NCBI GenBank assembly: GCA_030538275.1
Contig: JAUNUH010000010.1
Location: 62,001 to 126,000, forward strand
Direction of reading: 5' to 3'
Length of the DNA stretch: 64,000 nt
Source: Flavobacteriaceae bacterium
Lineage (GTDB): Bacteria; Bacteroidota; Bacteroidia; Flavobacteriales; Weeksellaceae
The position numbers were made by a program, and so were the translations under genes. The notes beneath the pieces were generated by a model that had not been told where the DNA came from, did no database searches, and saw only the letters and a list, made by a program, of their open reading frames with translations. Positions 42,978 through 52,077 of the stretch are shown one piece after another (positions within the stretch are counted from its first letter, which is position 1; every line of letters begins with the position of its first letter).

Positions 42978-43008
42978 TTATGAATCAGATATTTTACATT
43001 AAATTTGT
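42975..43008 (+). promoter_or_regulatory. Promoter of the DUF4920 lipoprotein gene
   Basis: TTG at 42975-42977 and TAAATTTG at 43001-43008 are 23 nt apart, at the long end of the Bacteroidota range, and lie 24 nt before the ATG at 43032. Confidence 0.45.
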
Positions 43009-43031
43009 AAACTTATTCCAAAAACCAAATC

Positions 43032-43514
43032 ATGAAATATGTAACGCTTCTTTGTATTGTTTTCGCCTTGTTTTCATGTAAAAATGAGTCTTCAAAAGAC
43101 ATCAACATGTTGGGCGAATATGCTTCATTCGGAAAAGAAATTACAACAGATGGAGCTGTAAGTCAAGATGATATGATGGCCACTTATGCTAAGCTAACGC
43201 CTGGTGATACGGCAACTATAAAATTCAAATCAAAGGTAAATTCGGTATGTCAAGCCAAAGGTTGCTGGATGAAACTTGCCCTGAACCCAGATGCTGAAGC
43301 CATGGTAAAATTCAAAGATTATGACTTTTTTGTTCCAAAAGATATTGCAGAGTCAGACGCTATTGTAGAAGGCAAAGCCTATGTAGAAGAAATGTCGGTA
43401 GCAGATCAACAACATTATGCCAAGGATGCAGGTGAGTCTGAAGAGTTTATAGCATCTATCACAGCGCCTAAAATGGTTTATAACTTTGAGGCTGAAGGTG
43501 TTTTGATTAAATAA
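43032..43514 (+). CDS. DUF4920 lipoprotein
   Basis: The 160 residues start with a lipoprotein signal (ALFSC, Cys16). The DUF4920 domain (about 30-158) has an OB-like core with SVCQAKGCWMKLAL, a conserved CxxxGCW motif that may bind a metal, and VPKDIAESDAIVEGKAYVEE. It is followed 22 nt later by the cytochrome-like lipoprotein, suggesting joint expression in an envelope redox or metal context, though no function is known. Confidence 0.82.
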   Translation: MKYVTLLCIVFALFSCKNESSKDINMLGEYASFGKEITTDGAVSQDDMMATYAKLTPGDTATIKFKSKVNSVCQAKGCWMKLALNPDAEAMVKFKDYDFFVPKDIAESDAIVEGKAYVEEMSVADQQHYAKDAGESEEFIASITAPKMVYNFEAEGVLIK

Positions 43515-43536
43515 TTTTTCACAAATTCCCCTCAGA

Positions 43537-43947
43537 TTGAAAGCAAGTTGGTTCATCCTATTTATATTATTACTTTTCTCTTGTGAGAAAAAAAGTAAAT
43601 TCACATTAGATGAAAAATCAGCTATGGCTCAGCGTATGCTGGATATGCATGATGATTTAAAGGAAATTCAATTCAAAATCAAATCAGGTGAATCTCTGGG
43701 AGAATATCCAGAAAAATATGATGATTTTGCCTTGCTTGATATGACTGATGAATCGATGCGTGAAGAGGGTTTTGAGGCTTATGCTATGGCACTTTTGGCT
43801 TCTGAAAAAGCCTTGTATGAAGCCACTACACCAGAGGAACAAAAATTGGCATATCAACAGGTGGTAAACAATTGTGTTTCGTGTCACCAGACCGTGGGCT
43901 GTCCAGGACCGATTCCAAAAATCAAGAAATTAATGTGGCAAGATTAA
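43537..43947 (+). CDS. c-type cytochrome-like lipoprotein
   Basis: The 136-residue protein begins at TTG 43537 (no ATG is available in frame) with a lipoprotein signal (LLFSC, Cys16). It ends with a heme-binding motif NNCVSCHQTVGCPGP (CxxCH, near residue 116-120) after a helical region; the late position of CxxCH is typical of cytochrome c' family proteins. It should bind one covalent heme on the outer side of the membrane. Role in electron transfer unproven. Confidence 0.75.
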   Translation: MKASWFILFILLLFSCEKKSKFTLDEKSAMAQRMLDMHDDLKEIQFKIKSGESLGEYPEKYDDFALLDMTDESMREEGFEAYAMALLASEKALYEATTPEEQKLAYQQVVNNCVSCHQTVGCPGPIPKIKKLMWQD

Positions 43948-43972
43948 GCTGTTTTATGAAAAAAACACGTGA

Positions 43973-45223
43973 TTAATAAAGCAAATATTTCTGTCGTGTT
44001 TTTTCGAAATCTTTCAATCCCTTTTGCCATCCGGCTTTAATTTGTTCTGCCGTCCATCCTTTTTCGATTTGAAGTCGCAAATCGGAAGTTCCAGCTAATT
44101 TGTCGAGCCAGAAAGCACCGCTTTCATTGGTGAAAAAAGTTGGATGGGTATTATTTTTATAGGCTTTTAAAATCCAATCCAGATTGATTTCGTTTAATTT
44201 GGGAAAATTTGACAAATCTTCTCCGTAACAAATTTGGCCTTGATGTTTGGGTGATTTAGCTCCTTCATTGGGCTCGGGCGTAAAATTGAAATTCATATTT
44301 TTCAAAAAAGGTGAACCATAAATTTGAAATTGTTGAGAGGTTCCACGCCCCTCGCTCACATTGGTTCCTTCAAAAAAACACAAACTTGGATATAAATAAA
44401 TACTTTGATTATTAGGCAAATTAGGCGAAGGTTTAACAGGTAGAATATATTCTGTAAGATGATTATAATTCTGCAGTTTCACAACTTGCAAATTCGCCTG
44501 AATTCCATTTTTCAGCCATTTTTCGCCATTAATCATACGTGCATATTCACCGATGGTCATTCCATAAACGATGGGAACAGGGTGCATTCCAACAAAGGTG
44601 GTATGCTGTTTTTCCAGAATCGGACCGTCTATATAATGTGCATTCGGATTGGGTCTGTCGAGCACGATTACTTGTTTTCCGTTTTCGGCTGCAGCTTCCA
44701 TCACGTAGTGTAAAGTAGAAATATAGGTGTAAAATCTAACTCCAACATCTTGAATATCAAATAATAAAATGTCTAAATCTTGTATTTGCGCATCCGTTGG
44801 TTTTTTATTTTTTCCATAAAGTGAAACAATCGGAAGGCCTGTTTTGCTGTCTTTTCCATCTTTTATAATTTCTCCAGCATCTGCTGTACCTCGAAAACCG
44901 TGCTCTGGAGCAAATATTTTGATAACATTTATTTTTTCTTCTATCAATGCATCTACAATATGCGTATCCTGCTCGAGGCCAGGAATAATTCCTGTTTGAT
45001 TGGTAATAACGCCTACTCTACTGCCTTTTAACATAGGCAGATAAATATCTTTTTGTTCGGCACCCAGCACAATTTGGCAATATTCACTGGCTTGTGCTTG
45101 ATAGGATTTATCTTTGTCTTGAATGACTTGTTGATCGATTTGAATTCCTGAATTTTTTTCTTGCGCACTACAAGAAACCAAAAAAAGAAATAGGATTAGT
45201 GTATATTTGAGCCAATTTCGCAT
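43973..45223 (-). CDS. namZ: DUF1343 exo-beta-N-acetylmuramidase, NamZ-like lipoprotein
   Basis: The protein of about 416 residues has a lipoprotein signal (FLFLVSC, Cys18) and the DUF1343/NamZ domain: RVGVITNQTG, IFAPEHGFRGTADAGE, DIQDVGVRFYTYISTLHYVM, VLDRPNPN and NVSEGRGTSQQFQIYGSPF. Characterised members release N-acetylmuramic acid from peptidoglycan fragments. ATG at 45223 (MRNWLKY) is chosen since it gives a normal signal peptide. It converges on the cytochrome gene and is divergent from the LolE-like gene. Confidence 0.87.
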   Translation of the reverse strand: MRNWLKYTLILFLFLVSCSAQEKNSGIQIDQQVIQDKDKSYQAQASEYCQIVLGAEQKDIYLPMLKGSRVGVITNQTGIIPGLEQDTHIVDALIEEKINVIKIFAPEHGFRGTADAGEIIKDGKDSKTGLPIVSLYGKNKKPTDAQIQDLDILLFDIQDVGVRFYTYISTLHYVMEAAAENGKQVIVLDRPNPNAHYIDGPILEKQHTTFVGMHPVPIVYGMTIGEYARMINGEKWLKNGIQANLQVVKLQNYNHLTEYILPVKPSPNLPNNQSIYLYPSLCFFEGTNVSEGRGTSQQFQIYGSPFLKNMNFNFTPEPNEGAKSPKHQGQICYGEDLSNFPKLNEINLDWILKAYKNNTHPTFFTNESGAFWLDKLAGTSDLRLQIEKGWTAEQIKAGWQKGLKDFEKTRQKYLLY

Positions 45224-45297
45224 GTTAAAATGATTTGAGCCAAAGTTACAAGAATAGTGCAAATTATAAATAATAGGCAGTTTAATTAGGAATAAAA

Positions 45298-46536
45298 TTG
45301 AGTTTCAGTTGGTATTTTTCAAAGAAAATAGGTTTCGGGAAAACTTCTCGTAATCATTTGTCGCGCACCATAATTCGCATTGGCCAAGTGGCAGTGGCCA
45401 TAGGCATTATCGTAGCATTGGTAACGCTTTCTACAGGTATTGGCGCAAGAAAAGAAATTAAACAAAAACTGGCAGACTTTAACGGTCATATTACGATAAA
45501 ACCGTATAACACCAATCTTTCGCTCGATTCGGACAGCATTCGTTTACCCTTGTCATATTATCCTCAATTTCCTTTGCCAGAAGTGGAGCATATTCAGGCG
45601 ATAGCCACCAAAAGCGGTATTATACGAACAGAAGATGCATTTGACGGCGTATTGTTGAAAGGTGTTGATGAAAATTTTGACCGTTCTCGCTTTCAAAAGT
45701 TTTTGCGCAAAGGTGAAATTCCTGTTTTTAATAAGGAAAAAATAAGTAATGAGGTGTTGGTTTCTGAGAAAATTGCACGAAACTTTTTCATGGATATCGA
45801 CAGTACATTTGTGATGGTTTTTGTGAATGAACAATCTGCCAACGCACGTCCTGTTTACAGAAACTTCAAGGTAAAAGGAATTTACGTTACAGATATTGCT
45901 GAGTTTGATGATTTATATGTCATTGGAGATATTCAACACGTGCAGCGTATCAATCAATGGGGTGTAAATCAAGTAGGTGGTTTTGAAATTTTTGTTGAAA
46001 ATATAGAAGCAGACCTCAATCCTGTAAAGCTCAAAGTAAATGATATCATAGGTTATAATCTCGTTGCAGAAACTGCAATGGATCTTTTTGCCGATATAGA
46101 AGAGTGGATTAATGTTTTTGATTTAAATATTTTTATCATTTTATTCATTATGCTTATCGTGGTGATAATCAACATGATCATGGTTTTATTAATTTTAATT
46201 CTAGAACGCACTTATTCTATTGCTATTTTAAAAACTTTAGGCTCAAATAATTGGCAGGTACAAAAGATTTTTATTAATTATGCCTTATTTATCATGCTTC
46301 CAGGTATGCTGTTGGGAAATATTATTGCCATTGGATTATTATTAACTCAAAAATATTTTGGAATCATTCAACTTCCACCAGAGAATTATTTTATAGAAAA
46401 GGCTCCGGTTTTTATAAGTTGGGATATGATTCTATTGGTCAATGCAGGTAGTTTGATTATAAGCGCAATTATATTATTGATTCCCAGCTTATTGATTCAA
46501 AGAATAATGCCTGCCAAAGCCATGAAAATTGGTTAA
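45298..46536 (+). CDS. FtsX/LolE-type ABC transporter permease
   Basis: The 412-residue protein has an N-terminal helix (about 28-48), a large extracytoplasmic MacB-PCD-like domain (about 50-265) and three C-terminal helices (about 277-302, 325-350, 370-400) with the FtsX motif RTYSIAILKTLGSNNWQVQK. This is the LolC/LolE lipoprotein-release group, though no ATPase gene is adjacent. The start is TTG at 45298; no ATG precedes the conserved region in frame. Confidence 0.83.
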   Translation: MSFSWYFSKKIGFGKTSRNHLSRTIIRIGQVAVAIGIIVALVTLSTGIGARKEIKQKLADFNGHITIKPYNTNLSLDSDSIRLPLSYYPQFPLPEVEHIQAIATKSGIIRTEDAFDGVLLKGVDENFDRSRFQKFLRKGEIPVFNKEKISNEVLVSEKIARNFFMDIDSTFVMVFVNEQSANARPVYRNFKVKGIYVTDIAEFDDLYVIGDIQHVQRINQWGVNQVGGFEIFVENIEADLNPVKLKVNDIIGYNLVAETAMDLFADIEEWINVFDLNIFIILFIMLIVVIINMIMVLLILILERTYSIAILKTLGSNNWQVQKIFINYALFIMLPGMLLGNIIAIGLLLTQKYFGIIQLPPENYFIEKAPVFISWDMILLVNAGSLIISAIILLIPSLLIQRIMPAKAMKIG

Positions 46537-46596
46537 TTTATTCTATATAAAACACATTTTATCTCAAAATTTCATTCCTCTAGAAAAAAAACAACC

Positions 46597-47358
46597 TTGA
46601 AATTAATAGAAATTCATTCTTTTCTCGAAACAAAATCTAAACAATTTAATCGTGAATCTTTTGTAGAGCATGACCCCATTCAGATTCCCCATCAATTTGG
46701 AATGAAACAGGATATCGAAATTGCGGCTCTACTTGCAGCTACCATCGCTTGGGGTAACCGCAAATCTATCATTCGCAATGCCAAGGATATGATGCAAAGA
46801 ATGGATTATGCGCCCTATGATTTTGTAACCCAAGCCAATACAGCAGATTTAAAAACATTGAATGGCTTTGTGCATCGCACTTTCAATGATTTTGATTTTA
46901 AATTTTTTGTTCAATCACTTCATCAAATTTACCAAAAACATGAAAGTCTAGAAGATTTATTTTTGATACATGAAAATGAAAATAATCCCAAATTTGCCAT
47001 AGATAGATTTAGAAATGAATTTTTGAGAAATCAAAGCATTCGAACATCTAAACATCTATCGTCTCCTGCCAAAAATTCTGCTTCAAAACGATTGAATATG
47101 TTTCTGCGTTGGATGGTAAGAAATGATAATCAAGGAGTTGATTTTGGAATTTGGACTAAAATTTCTCCTTCAAAATTAAGTTTACCCCTAGATGTACATA
47201 CTGGAAACGTAGCTAGAAAACTTGGAATTCTTGAGAGAAAACAGAACGACTGGAGGGCTGTAGAAGAAATTGATTCCGTTCTACGAAGTTTTGATGCCAA
47301 GGATCCTGTAAAATATGATTTTGCTCTATTTGGATTGGGTGCGCATGAAAATTTTTAA
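46597..47358 (+). CDS. TIGR02757 (DUF2400) family protein
   Basis: The 253 residues are full-length for the family: PIQIPHQFGMKQDIEIAALL, AATIAWGNRKSIIRNAKDMM and the C-terminal KLSLPLDVHTGNVARKLGIL. These resemble the helix-hairpin-helix base-excision DNA-glycosylase fold, but the function is uncharacterised. The start appears to be TTG at 46597. It lies 60 nt after the LolE-like permease. Confidence 0.82.
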   Translation: MKLIEIHSFLETKSKQFNRESFVEHDPIQIPHQFGMKQDIEIAALLAATIAWGNRKSIIRNAKDMMQRMDYAPYDFVTQANTADLKTLNGFVHRTFNDFDFKFFVQSLHQIYQKHESLEDLFLIHENENNPKFAIDRFRNEFLRNQSIRTSKHLSSPAKNSASKRLNMFLRWMVRNDNQGVDFGIWTKISPSKLSLPLDVHTGNVARKLGILERKQNDWRAVEEIDSVLRSFDAKDPVKYDFALFGLGAHENF

Positions 47359-47377
47359 TTTTCCATTATTTTCATCC

Positions 47378-49399
47378 TTATTCTATAGATTGGCGCAATA
47401 AAATTACACTTCGGTCCCGGCACAGGATTTCGTTATAAACGCTAGCCTCTTTAAAACCATGTTCCGTATCAAAAACATAATTCCATTCCCCGTTTGGAAG
47501 CTCAAATTTCAAGGATTCATGATACATATTCATAATGATAAAAAAGCGCTCCTTGTCCATATTTGAGTTGATTTCATAGGCTATACTTCTAGATTCAAAA
47601 CTCCAATCCGGCTCATTGAGACGAATTCCGTGAAAATCCACATACGGAGATTCATCATTTTCTTCTAACATATAATAGCTTGGAAATGAGAAGGTTTTGT
47701 GCTTAATTGTATATTTAATCAATTCACTCACAAAATCAAAAAGTGGAAGATTTTTATCCAATAAATCCCAATTCATCCAAGATATTTGGTTGTCTTGGCA
47801 ATATGCATTATTGTTTCCAAATTGTGTTCTGCGTGTTTCATCACCCATGGATATCATTGGTGTGCCATGAGACAGCATCAAAATGGCATAGAGATTTCTG
47901 ATTTGTCTTTGTCTCAAATTTTCAATTTCTATATTCTCGGTAGGTCCTTCTGTGCCGCAGTTCCAACTGTGATTTTGGTTGGAGCCATCCCTATTTCCTT
48001 CTGCATTTGCAAAATTGTGTTTGTTGTTGTACGATACCAAATCGTTCATAGTAAACCCATCATGACAGGTAATAAAATGCAGGTTTTGATTGGGATTGAA
48101 TTGAACATGCCTAGCTTTGAGCACATTAGGACTGCCTAAAATTCTTTTGGCCACCTCCCCTACCTGTCCAGCATCACCTTTTACAAATTTTCGAATGGTA
48201 TCACGAAACCCATCATTCCAGATCACCCAACGATCACCTGCAAAATTATTCACTTGGTGTAAGCCGCCCGCATCCCAAGGTTCTGCAATAATCTTGGTTT
48301 TAGACAACAACGGACTCGAATCTATAGCCCATAGTACGGGGGGATTTTTTAACGGTACACCTTCTTCGTCACGCGACATTACCGAGGCCAAATCAAACCT
48401 AAAACCATCTACACGCATTACAGAAGCCCAATAATTAAGCGAATCCTGAATCATCCTGCGCACCACAGAATGATTGGAATTGATAGTATTTCCAGTGCCA
48501 GTAAAATTCCTGAATCTGCCTTTAGAATCCAAAAGATAGTAAGAATTATTGGCAAATCCGCGAAATGAAAGTGTGGGACCATTATTAAACGCATCATTCT
48601 CGGTAGAATGATTATATACTACATCCAAAATTACTTCAATCCCTGCGGCATGCAGCGCTTTGACCATAGATTTGAACTCATCCACAATTCGTTGAGGCTC
48701 TAGATATTGTGAATAACCGGCGTGCACGGCAAAAAAATTGATAGGAGAATATCCCCAATAATTCGTCAATCCTGAAAAGGCATCCTGCGTATCAAAAGCA
48801 TAAACAGGCAACAATTCAACGGCAGAAATGCCTAAAGACTTTAAATAAGGTATTTTTTCAATTACGCCAGAATAAGTTCCACGCAATTTTTCTGTAACAC
48901 CCGAATTTGGATTTTGTGTGAAGCCTTTTACATGCATTTCATAGACCACAGAATTGGCGAGCTCGTGATACGGATATTGATCATTTTCCCAATTGAATTC
49001 ATCAGAAATTACAGCACTCTTCAAGCAAGAATGTAAATTATCAAGAAAAGGTTGATGAGCAAGTTTTCTATCATATTCACCCACAATCGCCTTGGCATAA
49101 GGATCTACCAATACTTTTGATGCATCAAACAAAAAGCCCTTTTCTGGCAGATACGGACCGTGAACTCGATAGCCATATAATTGGTTTTTGTCCAATCCCG
49201 GTACATAGATATGCCAATAATAATATGATTTGTTATGTGCTGGATTCAGTGCAATAACTTTTGGTTGCACGTCATGAACATGCTCAAACAATAAAAGTTC
49301 TACCTGGGTTGCGTTAGGAGAAAACACCGAAAAATTAACCCCATTTCCTTCTATCGTAGCGCCCAGAGGCCAGGGTTTCCCATCGCTATATTGTATCAT
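47378..49399 (-). CDS. glgX: Glycogen debranching enzyme GlgX-type
   Basis: The 673-residue protein has an N-terminal CBM48-like domain (LGATIEGNGVNFSVFSPNAT) and a GH13 barrel. The nucleophile Asp lies in VDGFRFDLAS, the acid/base Glu in KIIAEPWDAGG and the third acid in FITCHDGFTMNDLVS. It matches GlgX/isoamylase-type enzymes that remove alpha-1,6 branches during glycogen breakdown. Its ATG overlaps the gldA stop by 4 nt. No other glycogen genes are in the window. Confidence 0.9.
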   Translation of the reverse strand: MIQYSDGKPWPLGATIEGNGVNFSVFSPNATQVELLLFEHVHDVQPKVIALNPAHNKSYYYWHIYVPGLDKNQLYGYRVHGPYLPEKGFLFDASKVLVDPYAKAIVGEYDRKLAHQPFLDNLHSCLKSAVISDEFNWENDQYPYHELANSVVYEMHVKGFTQNPNSGVTEKLRGTYSGVIEKIPYLKSLGISAVELLPVYAFDTQDAFSGLTNYWGYSPINFFAVHAGYSQYLEPQRIVDEFKSMVKALHAAGIEVILDVVYNHSTENDAFNNGPTLSFRGFANNSYYLLDSKGRFRNFTGTGNTINSNHSVVRRMIQDSLNYWASVMRVDGFRFDLASVMSRDEEGVPLKNPPVLWAIDSSPLLSKTKIIAEPWDAGGLHQVNNFAGDRWVIWNDGFRDTIRKFVKGDAGQVGEVAKRILGSPNVLKARHVQFNPNQNLHFITCHDGFTMNDLVSYNNKHNFANAEGNRDGSNQNHSWNCGTEGPTENIEIENLRQRQIRNLYAILMLSHGTPMISMGDETRRTQFGNNNAYCQDNQISWMNWDLLDKNLPLFDFVSELIKYTIKHKTFSFPSYYMLEENDESPYVDFHGIRLNEPDWSFESRSIAYEINSNMDKERFFIIMNMYHESLKFELPNGEWNYVFDTEHGFKEASVYNEILCRDRSVILLRQSIE

Positions 49400-50103
49400 T
49401 TTTTTGATTGAAGGGTTAATTCATGAAATGCCTCTTCGAGCGAGGCAAAATTACCACGAAATTCTTCTATACTTGTATCGGTTAGTTTTTGACCTTTATT
49501 GAGCAGAACCACTCTCGAGCACAAGGCTTCTACCTCTTGCATAATATGTGTAGAAAGTATTATGGTTTTGTCTTTTCCGACTTCTCTTATCAAATTTCTG
49601 ATTTCTATGATTTGATTAGGATCTAGGCCATTGGTAGGCTCGTCCAGAATCAATATTTTGGGTTGATGAATTATGGCCTGTGCCAATCCAACACGTTGTT
49701 TGTATCCTTTTGAAAGGGCTTTTATCCGTTTATTTTTTTCGGGAGCCAAGCCGGTTTTTTCAATTACTGCATCAATTTCTGTGGTAGGAATTTTACGTAA
49801 ATCCGCAACAAAGTTCAGATATTCCTTTACGTACATATCCAAATATAATGGATTATTTTCGGGTAAATAACCAATAACAGATTTGGTTTCCAGAGGGAAT
49901 TCCTGAACATTTTTTTCGTTCACCCATACTTGTCCAGAGCTGGGTGCCAATGCGCCAACTATACATTTCATCAAAGTCGATTTTCCTGCTCCATTGGGGC
50001 CTAGAAGTCCTAATACTTCATTTTGGCCTACCTCGATAGAAACCTTGTTTAATGCCCATTGTTCACCATATTTTTTACTTAATTCCTGTACAGAAACGGC
50101 CAT
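49396..50103 (-). CDS. gldA: Gliding-motility ABC transporter ATPase GldA
   Basis: The 235 residues form an ABC ATPase: Walker A LLGPNGAGKSTLMKC (about 33-47), ABC signature LSKGYKQRVGLAQAI, Walker B KILILDEPTNGLDPNQ and the H-loop STHIMQEVEALC. The sequence is close to the GldA type that acts with GldF and GldG in flavobacterial gliding; gldFG are not in the window, so the symbol rests on sequence style. It is coupled to glgX. Confidence 0.82.
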   Translation of the reverse strand: MAVSVQELSKKYGEQWALNKVSIEVGQNEVLGLLGPNGAGKSTLMKCIVGALAPSSGQVWVNEKNVQEFPLETKSVIGYLPENNPLYLDMYVKEYLNFVADLRKIPTTEIDAVIEKTGLAPEKNKRIKALSKGYKQRVGLAQAIIHQPKILILDEPTNGLDPNQIIEIRNLIREVGKDKTIILSTHIMQEVEALCSRVVLLNKGQKLTDTSIEEFRGNFASLEEAFHELTLQSKK

Positions 50104-50321
50104 AAGTACTTTTTAAAGAATGGTAAATATAAAGATATTTTAGGAAGAATAATTTAATTAGAAAGCTAGAATGATATAGCATAATTTCATTCAACTTTTT
50201 GCTAATTTTATTAAACAACTTTTAAGTAATTGGATTTCAGATATTTAAATTATTAAGAATTCCAAATGGAATTGACGTCTGGACGGGAATGATTGCCTTT
50301 TTTGAAAATAGCATTCTTTTA

Positions 50322-51008
50322 CTAACCAAAATTCCAATTAAACATTGGGAATTTTCTTTTTTCGTTTATATTCCAAATTCCGATTTGAATTCCTTTGGAT
50401 TTTTTACTTTTATTCAATAGACCAATTTGAATTCCATGCATTTCATTTGCAAAATTATTTGCACCAATTTGAAGTCCATTCATTATTATTGCTGAGTTGG
50501 CAAACGAAATCTGCGCTCCACTACTGTACAAAGCTTCATTGGCTAAAGCAGAAATTTGGATTCCATTGGATTTGTCCATAGCATTCCAAATACCAGCAAG
50601 AGCAATACCATTATTTAATTCTCCAAATTGCGCAATAGCGGCGATGGTTATTCCATTATAATTTACTTTTCCTACTGTTCCTGTAGAAATGTTTAATCCA
50701 TTAATTATTTCATCAAATTGGTAATATTTTCTATTAAACTTACCACTAACGCTGTCAATTCTTGAAATTGGACTTCCATTTCCTAATGGTGCTATAAAAC
50801 CCAATCCTGGAATTTCTAATCTGATTCCATTGGTTTTAACAAATCTATCTTTTTCATTCAATTGCGGAAAGGCACCGATGGATATTCCATTTATGCTTGT
50901 GTTTTGTGTATGAAATGTCCAAATTAGGTATTTATTTTTTTGGTTATATTCTTGGCTGAATACATGGACTGAAAATAGTGTAATAAATGTTAAAATTAAG
51001 TTTTTCAT
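50322..51008 (-). CDS. Exported protein with LA_2272-like NGIQI repeats
   Basis: The 228-residue protein has a signal peptide (cleavage near VFSQ, residue 19). The mature region repeats a short motif, N/H-G-I/L-Q-I or -A-I, about every 22 residues (NGISIGAF, NGIRLEIPGL, NGITIAAIAQFG, NGIQISALAN, HGIQIGLLNK, KGIQIGIW) and ends with aromatic residues (MFNWNFG). This is the LA_2272-type surface repeat, predicted to form a beta structure in or at the outer membrane. Function unknown. Confidence 0.72.
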   Translation of the reverse strand: MKNLILTFITLFSVHVFSQEYNQKNKYLIWTFHTQNTSINGISIGAFPQLNEKDRFVKTNGIRLEIPGLGFIAPLGNGSPISRIDSVSGKFNRKYYQFDEIINGLNISTGTVGKVNYNGITIAAIAQFGELNNGIALAGIWNAMDKSNGIQISALANEALYSSGAQISFANSAIIMNGLQIGANNFANEMHGIQIGLLNKSKKSKGIQIGIWNINEKRKFPMFNWNFG

Positions 51009-51320
51009 TTATGCATATTATTTTGGGTATCATACTACCAACAGCAAACGGCATTGCCAAGTCGAAGCTATAAAAAATAAATCTTTTTATTAAAAACCAA
51101 TATCCTTTTTCAAACTTACAAAAAAAATGAAAAATGAACTAATTTTTTGCGATTGATAATGCAAAAATGTTCAATACAAGTAAACTTCACCTTGTTTTCA
51201 GATGATTTTGCAACATCTTAAGTTAATAAATAAGTCTTATTTCTTTTTTTGGAACAATGCCCCACAGCGTTGTTTTGTCCGTTGATTTTGCCTTGTGGCT
51301 ACCAATTCCACAAACAAAAA
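51009..51320. other. Gene-free interval
   Basis: About 310 nt between the repeat-protein gene and the tRNA-Leu terminator. AT-rich, with no credible frame, no repeat shared with the other intergenic elements and no clear RNA fold noticed. Confidence 0.6.
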
Positions 51321-51340
51321 AAGCAGACAATTGTCTGCTT
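51321..51340 (-). terminator. Terminator of tRNA-Leu
   Basis: AAGCAGACAATTGTCTGCTT is a perfect 20-nt palindrome, flanked on the minus strand by a T-run (TTTTTTTGTTTG). It lies 10 nt after the tRNA-Leu 3' end. Confidence 0.85.
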
Positions 51341-51349
51341 TCGATTCAG

Positions 51350-51431
51350 TGCGGGTGAAGGGAGTCGAACCCCCACACCTCGCGGCACCAGATCCTAAGT
51401 CTGGCGTGTCTACCAATTCCACCACACCCGC
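51350..51431 (-). tRNA. tRNA-Leu (UAG)
   Basis: Minus-strand acceptor stem GCGGGTG/CACCCGC, discriminator A, long variable arm and TPsiC arm GGGGGTTCGACTCCC form a class II tRNA. The anticodon loop CTTAGGA gives anticodon TAG (51397-51395), reading CUN leucine codons. CCA is not encoded. Confidence 0.95.
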
Positions 51432-51507
51432 GTACGAATTTTATATTATCAAAAAAAATTCGGACTGCAAATATAGTATCATTATTTAAAAATACAAAAA
51501 AATTTTA

Positions 51508-51534
51508 TTGTCCAATGCATAAAACTTATCTTTG
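51508..51534 (+). promoter_or_regulatory. Candidate promoter of the DUF3127 gene
   Basis: TTG (51508-51510) and TATCTTTG (51527-51534) are separated by 16 nt, one short of the usual range, 16 nt before the ATG at 51551. Confidence 0.45.
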
Positions 51535-51550
51535 TAATAAATAAAATATC

Positions 51551-51943
51551 ATGGACGTACAAGGAAAAGTTACCAAAATGTTTGAGACGCAAACGTTTCA
51601 AAGTGGATTCCAAAAAAGAGAAATTGTTGTTACCACAAATGAGCAGTATCCACAACCTATTTCAATTGAATTTACACAAGATAAAATTTCCATTTTAGAC
51701 AATATAAATGTGGGCGACAATGTAAAAGTTTCAATCAACCTACGCGGTAGAGAATGGACCAGCCCTGATGGTGTTGTAAAATACTTTAATACCTTACAAG
51801 GATGGCGTGTAGATAAAATTATTTCTGAACAAATCACTGGCGAATCAGCTTCCAACTCGCCTGTTTCACCAACAAATTCCTTCAATGCATCAGTAGATAA
51901 TTTAGAAAATGAATCGTCTGATATGGATGATCTGCCATTCTAA
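51551..51943 (+). CDS. DUF3127 OB-fold protein
   Basis: The 130 residues have an N-terminal DUF3127 domain (1-90: MDVQGKVTKMFETQTFQSGF, QKREIVVTTNE, VGDNVKVSINLRGREWTSPD) followed by a Ser/Asn-rich disordered tail ending in acidic DDLPF. That tail resembles the acidic DDDLPF end of SSB, which recruits replication proteins, so a DNA-maintenance role is plausible. Single gene. Confidence 0.82.
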   Translation: MDVQGKVTKMFETQTFQSGFQKREIVVTTNEQYPQPISIEFTQDKISILDNINVGDNVKVSINLRGREWTSPDGVVKYFNTLQGWRVDKIISEQITGESASNSPVSPTNSFNASVDNLENESSDMDDLPF

Positions 51944-52077
51944 AATTGACTACAAAACGCCTTGTTTAATAAAAAATTCATAAATTTCGATTAATTAAAC
52001 GGTCGTTTGGCAGTTTTTTTGCAGTTATTGTAGCTTATTAGAATAAGAAATTTAAAAATTAATCTAAATATAGTTAC

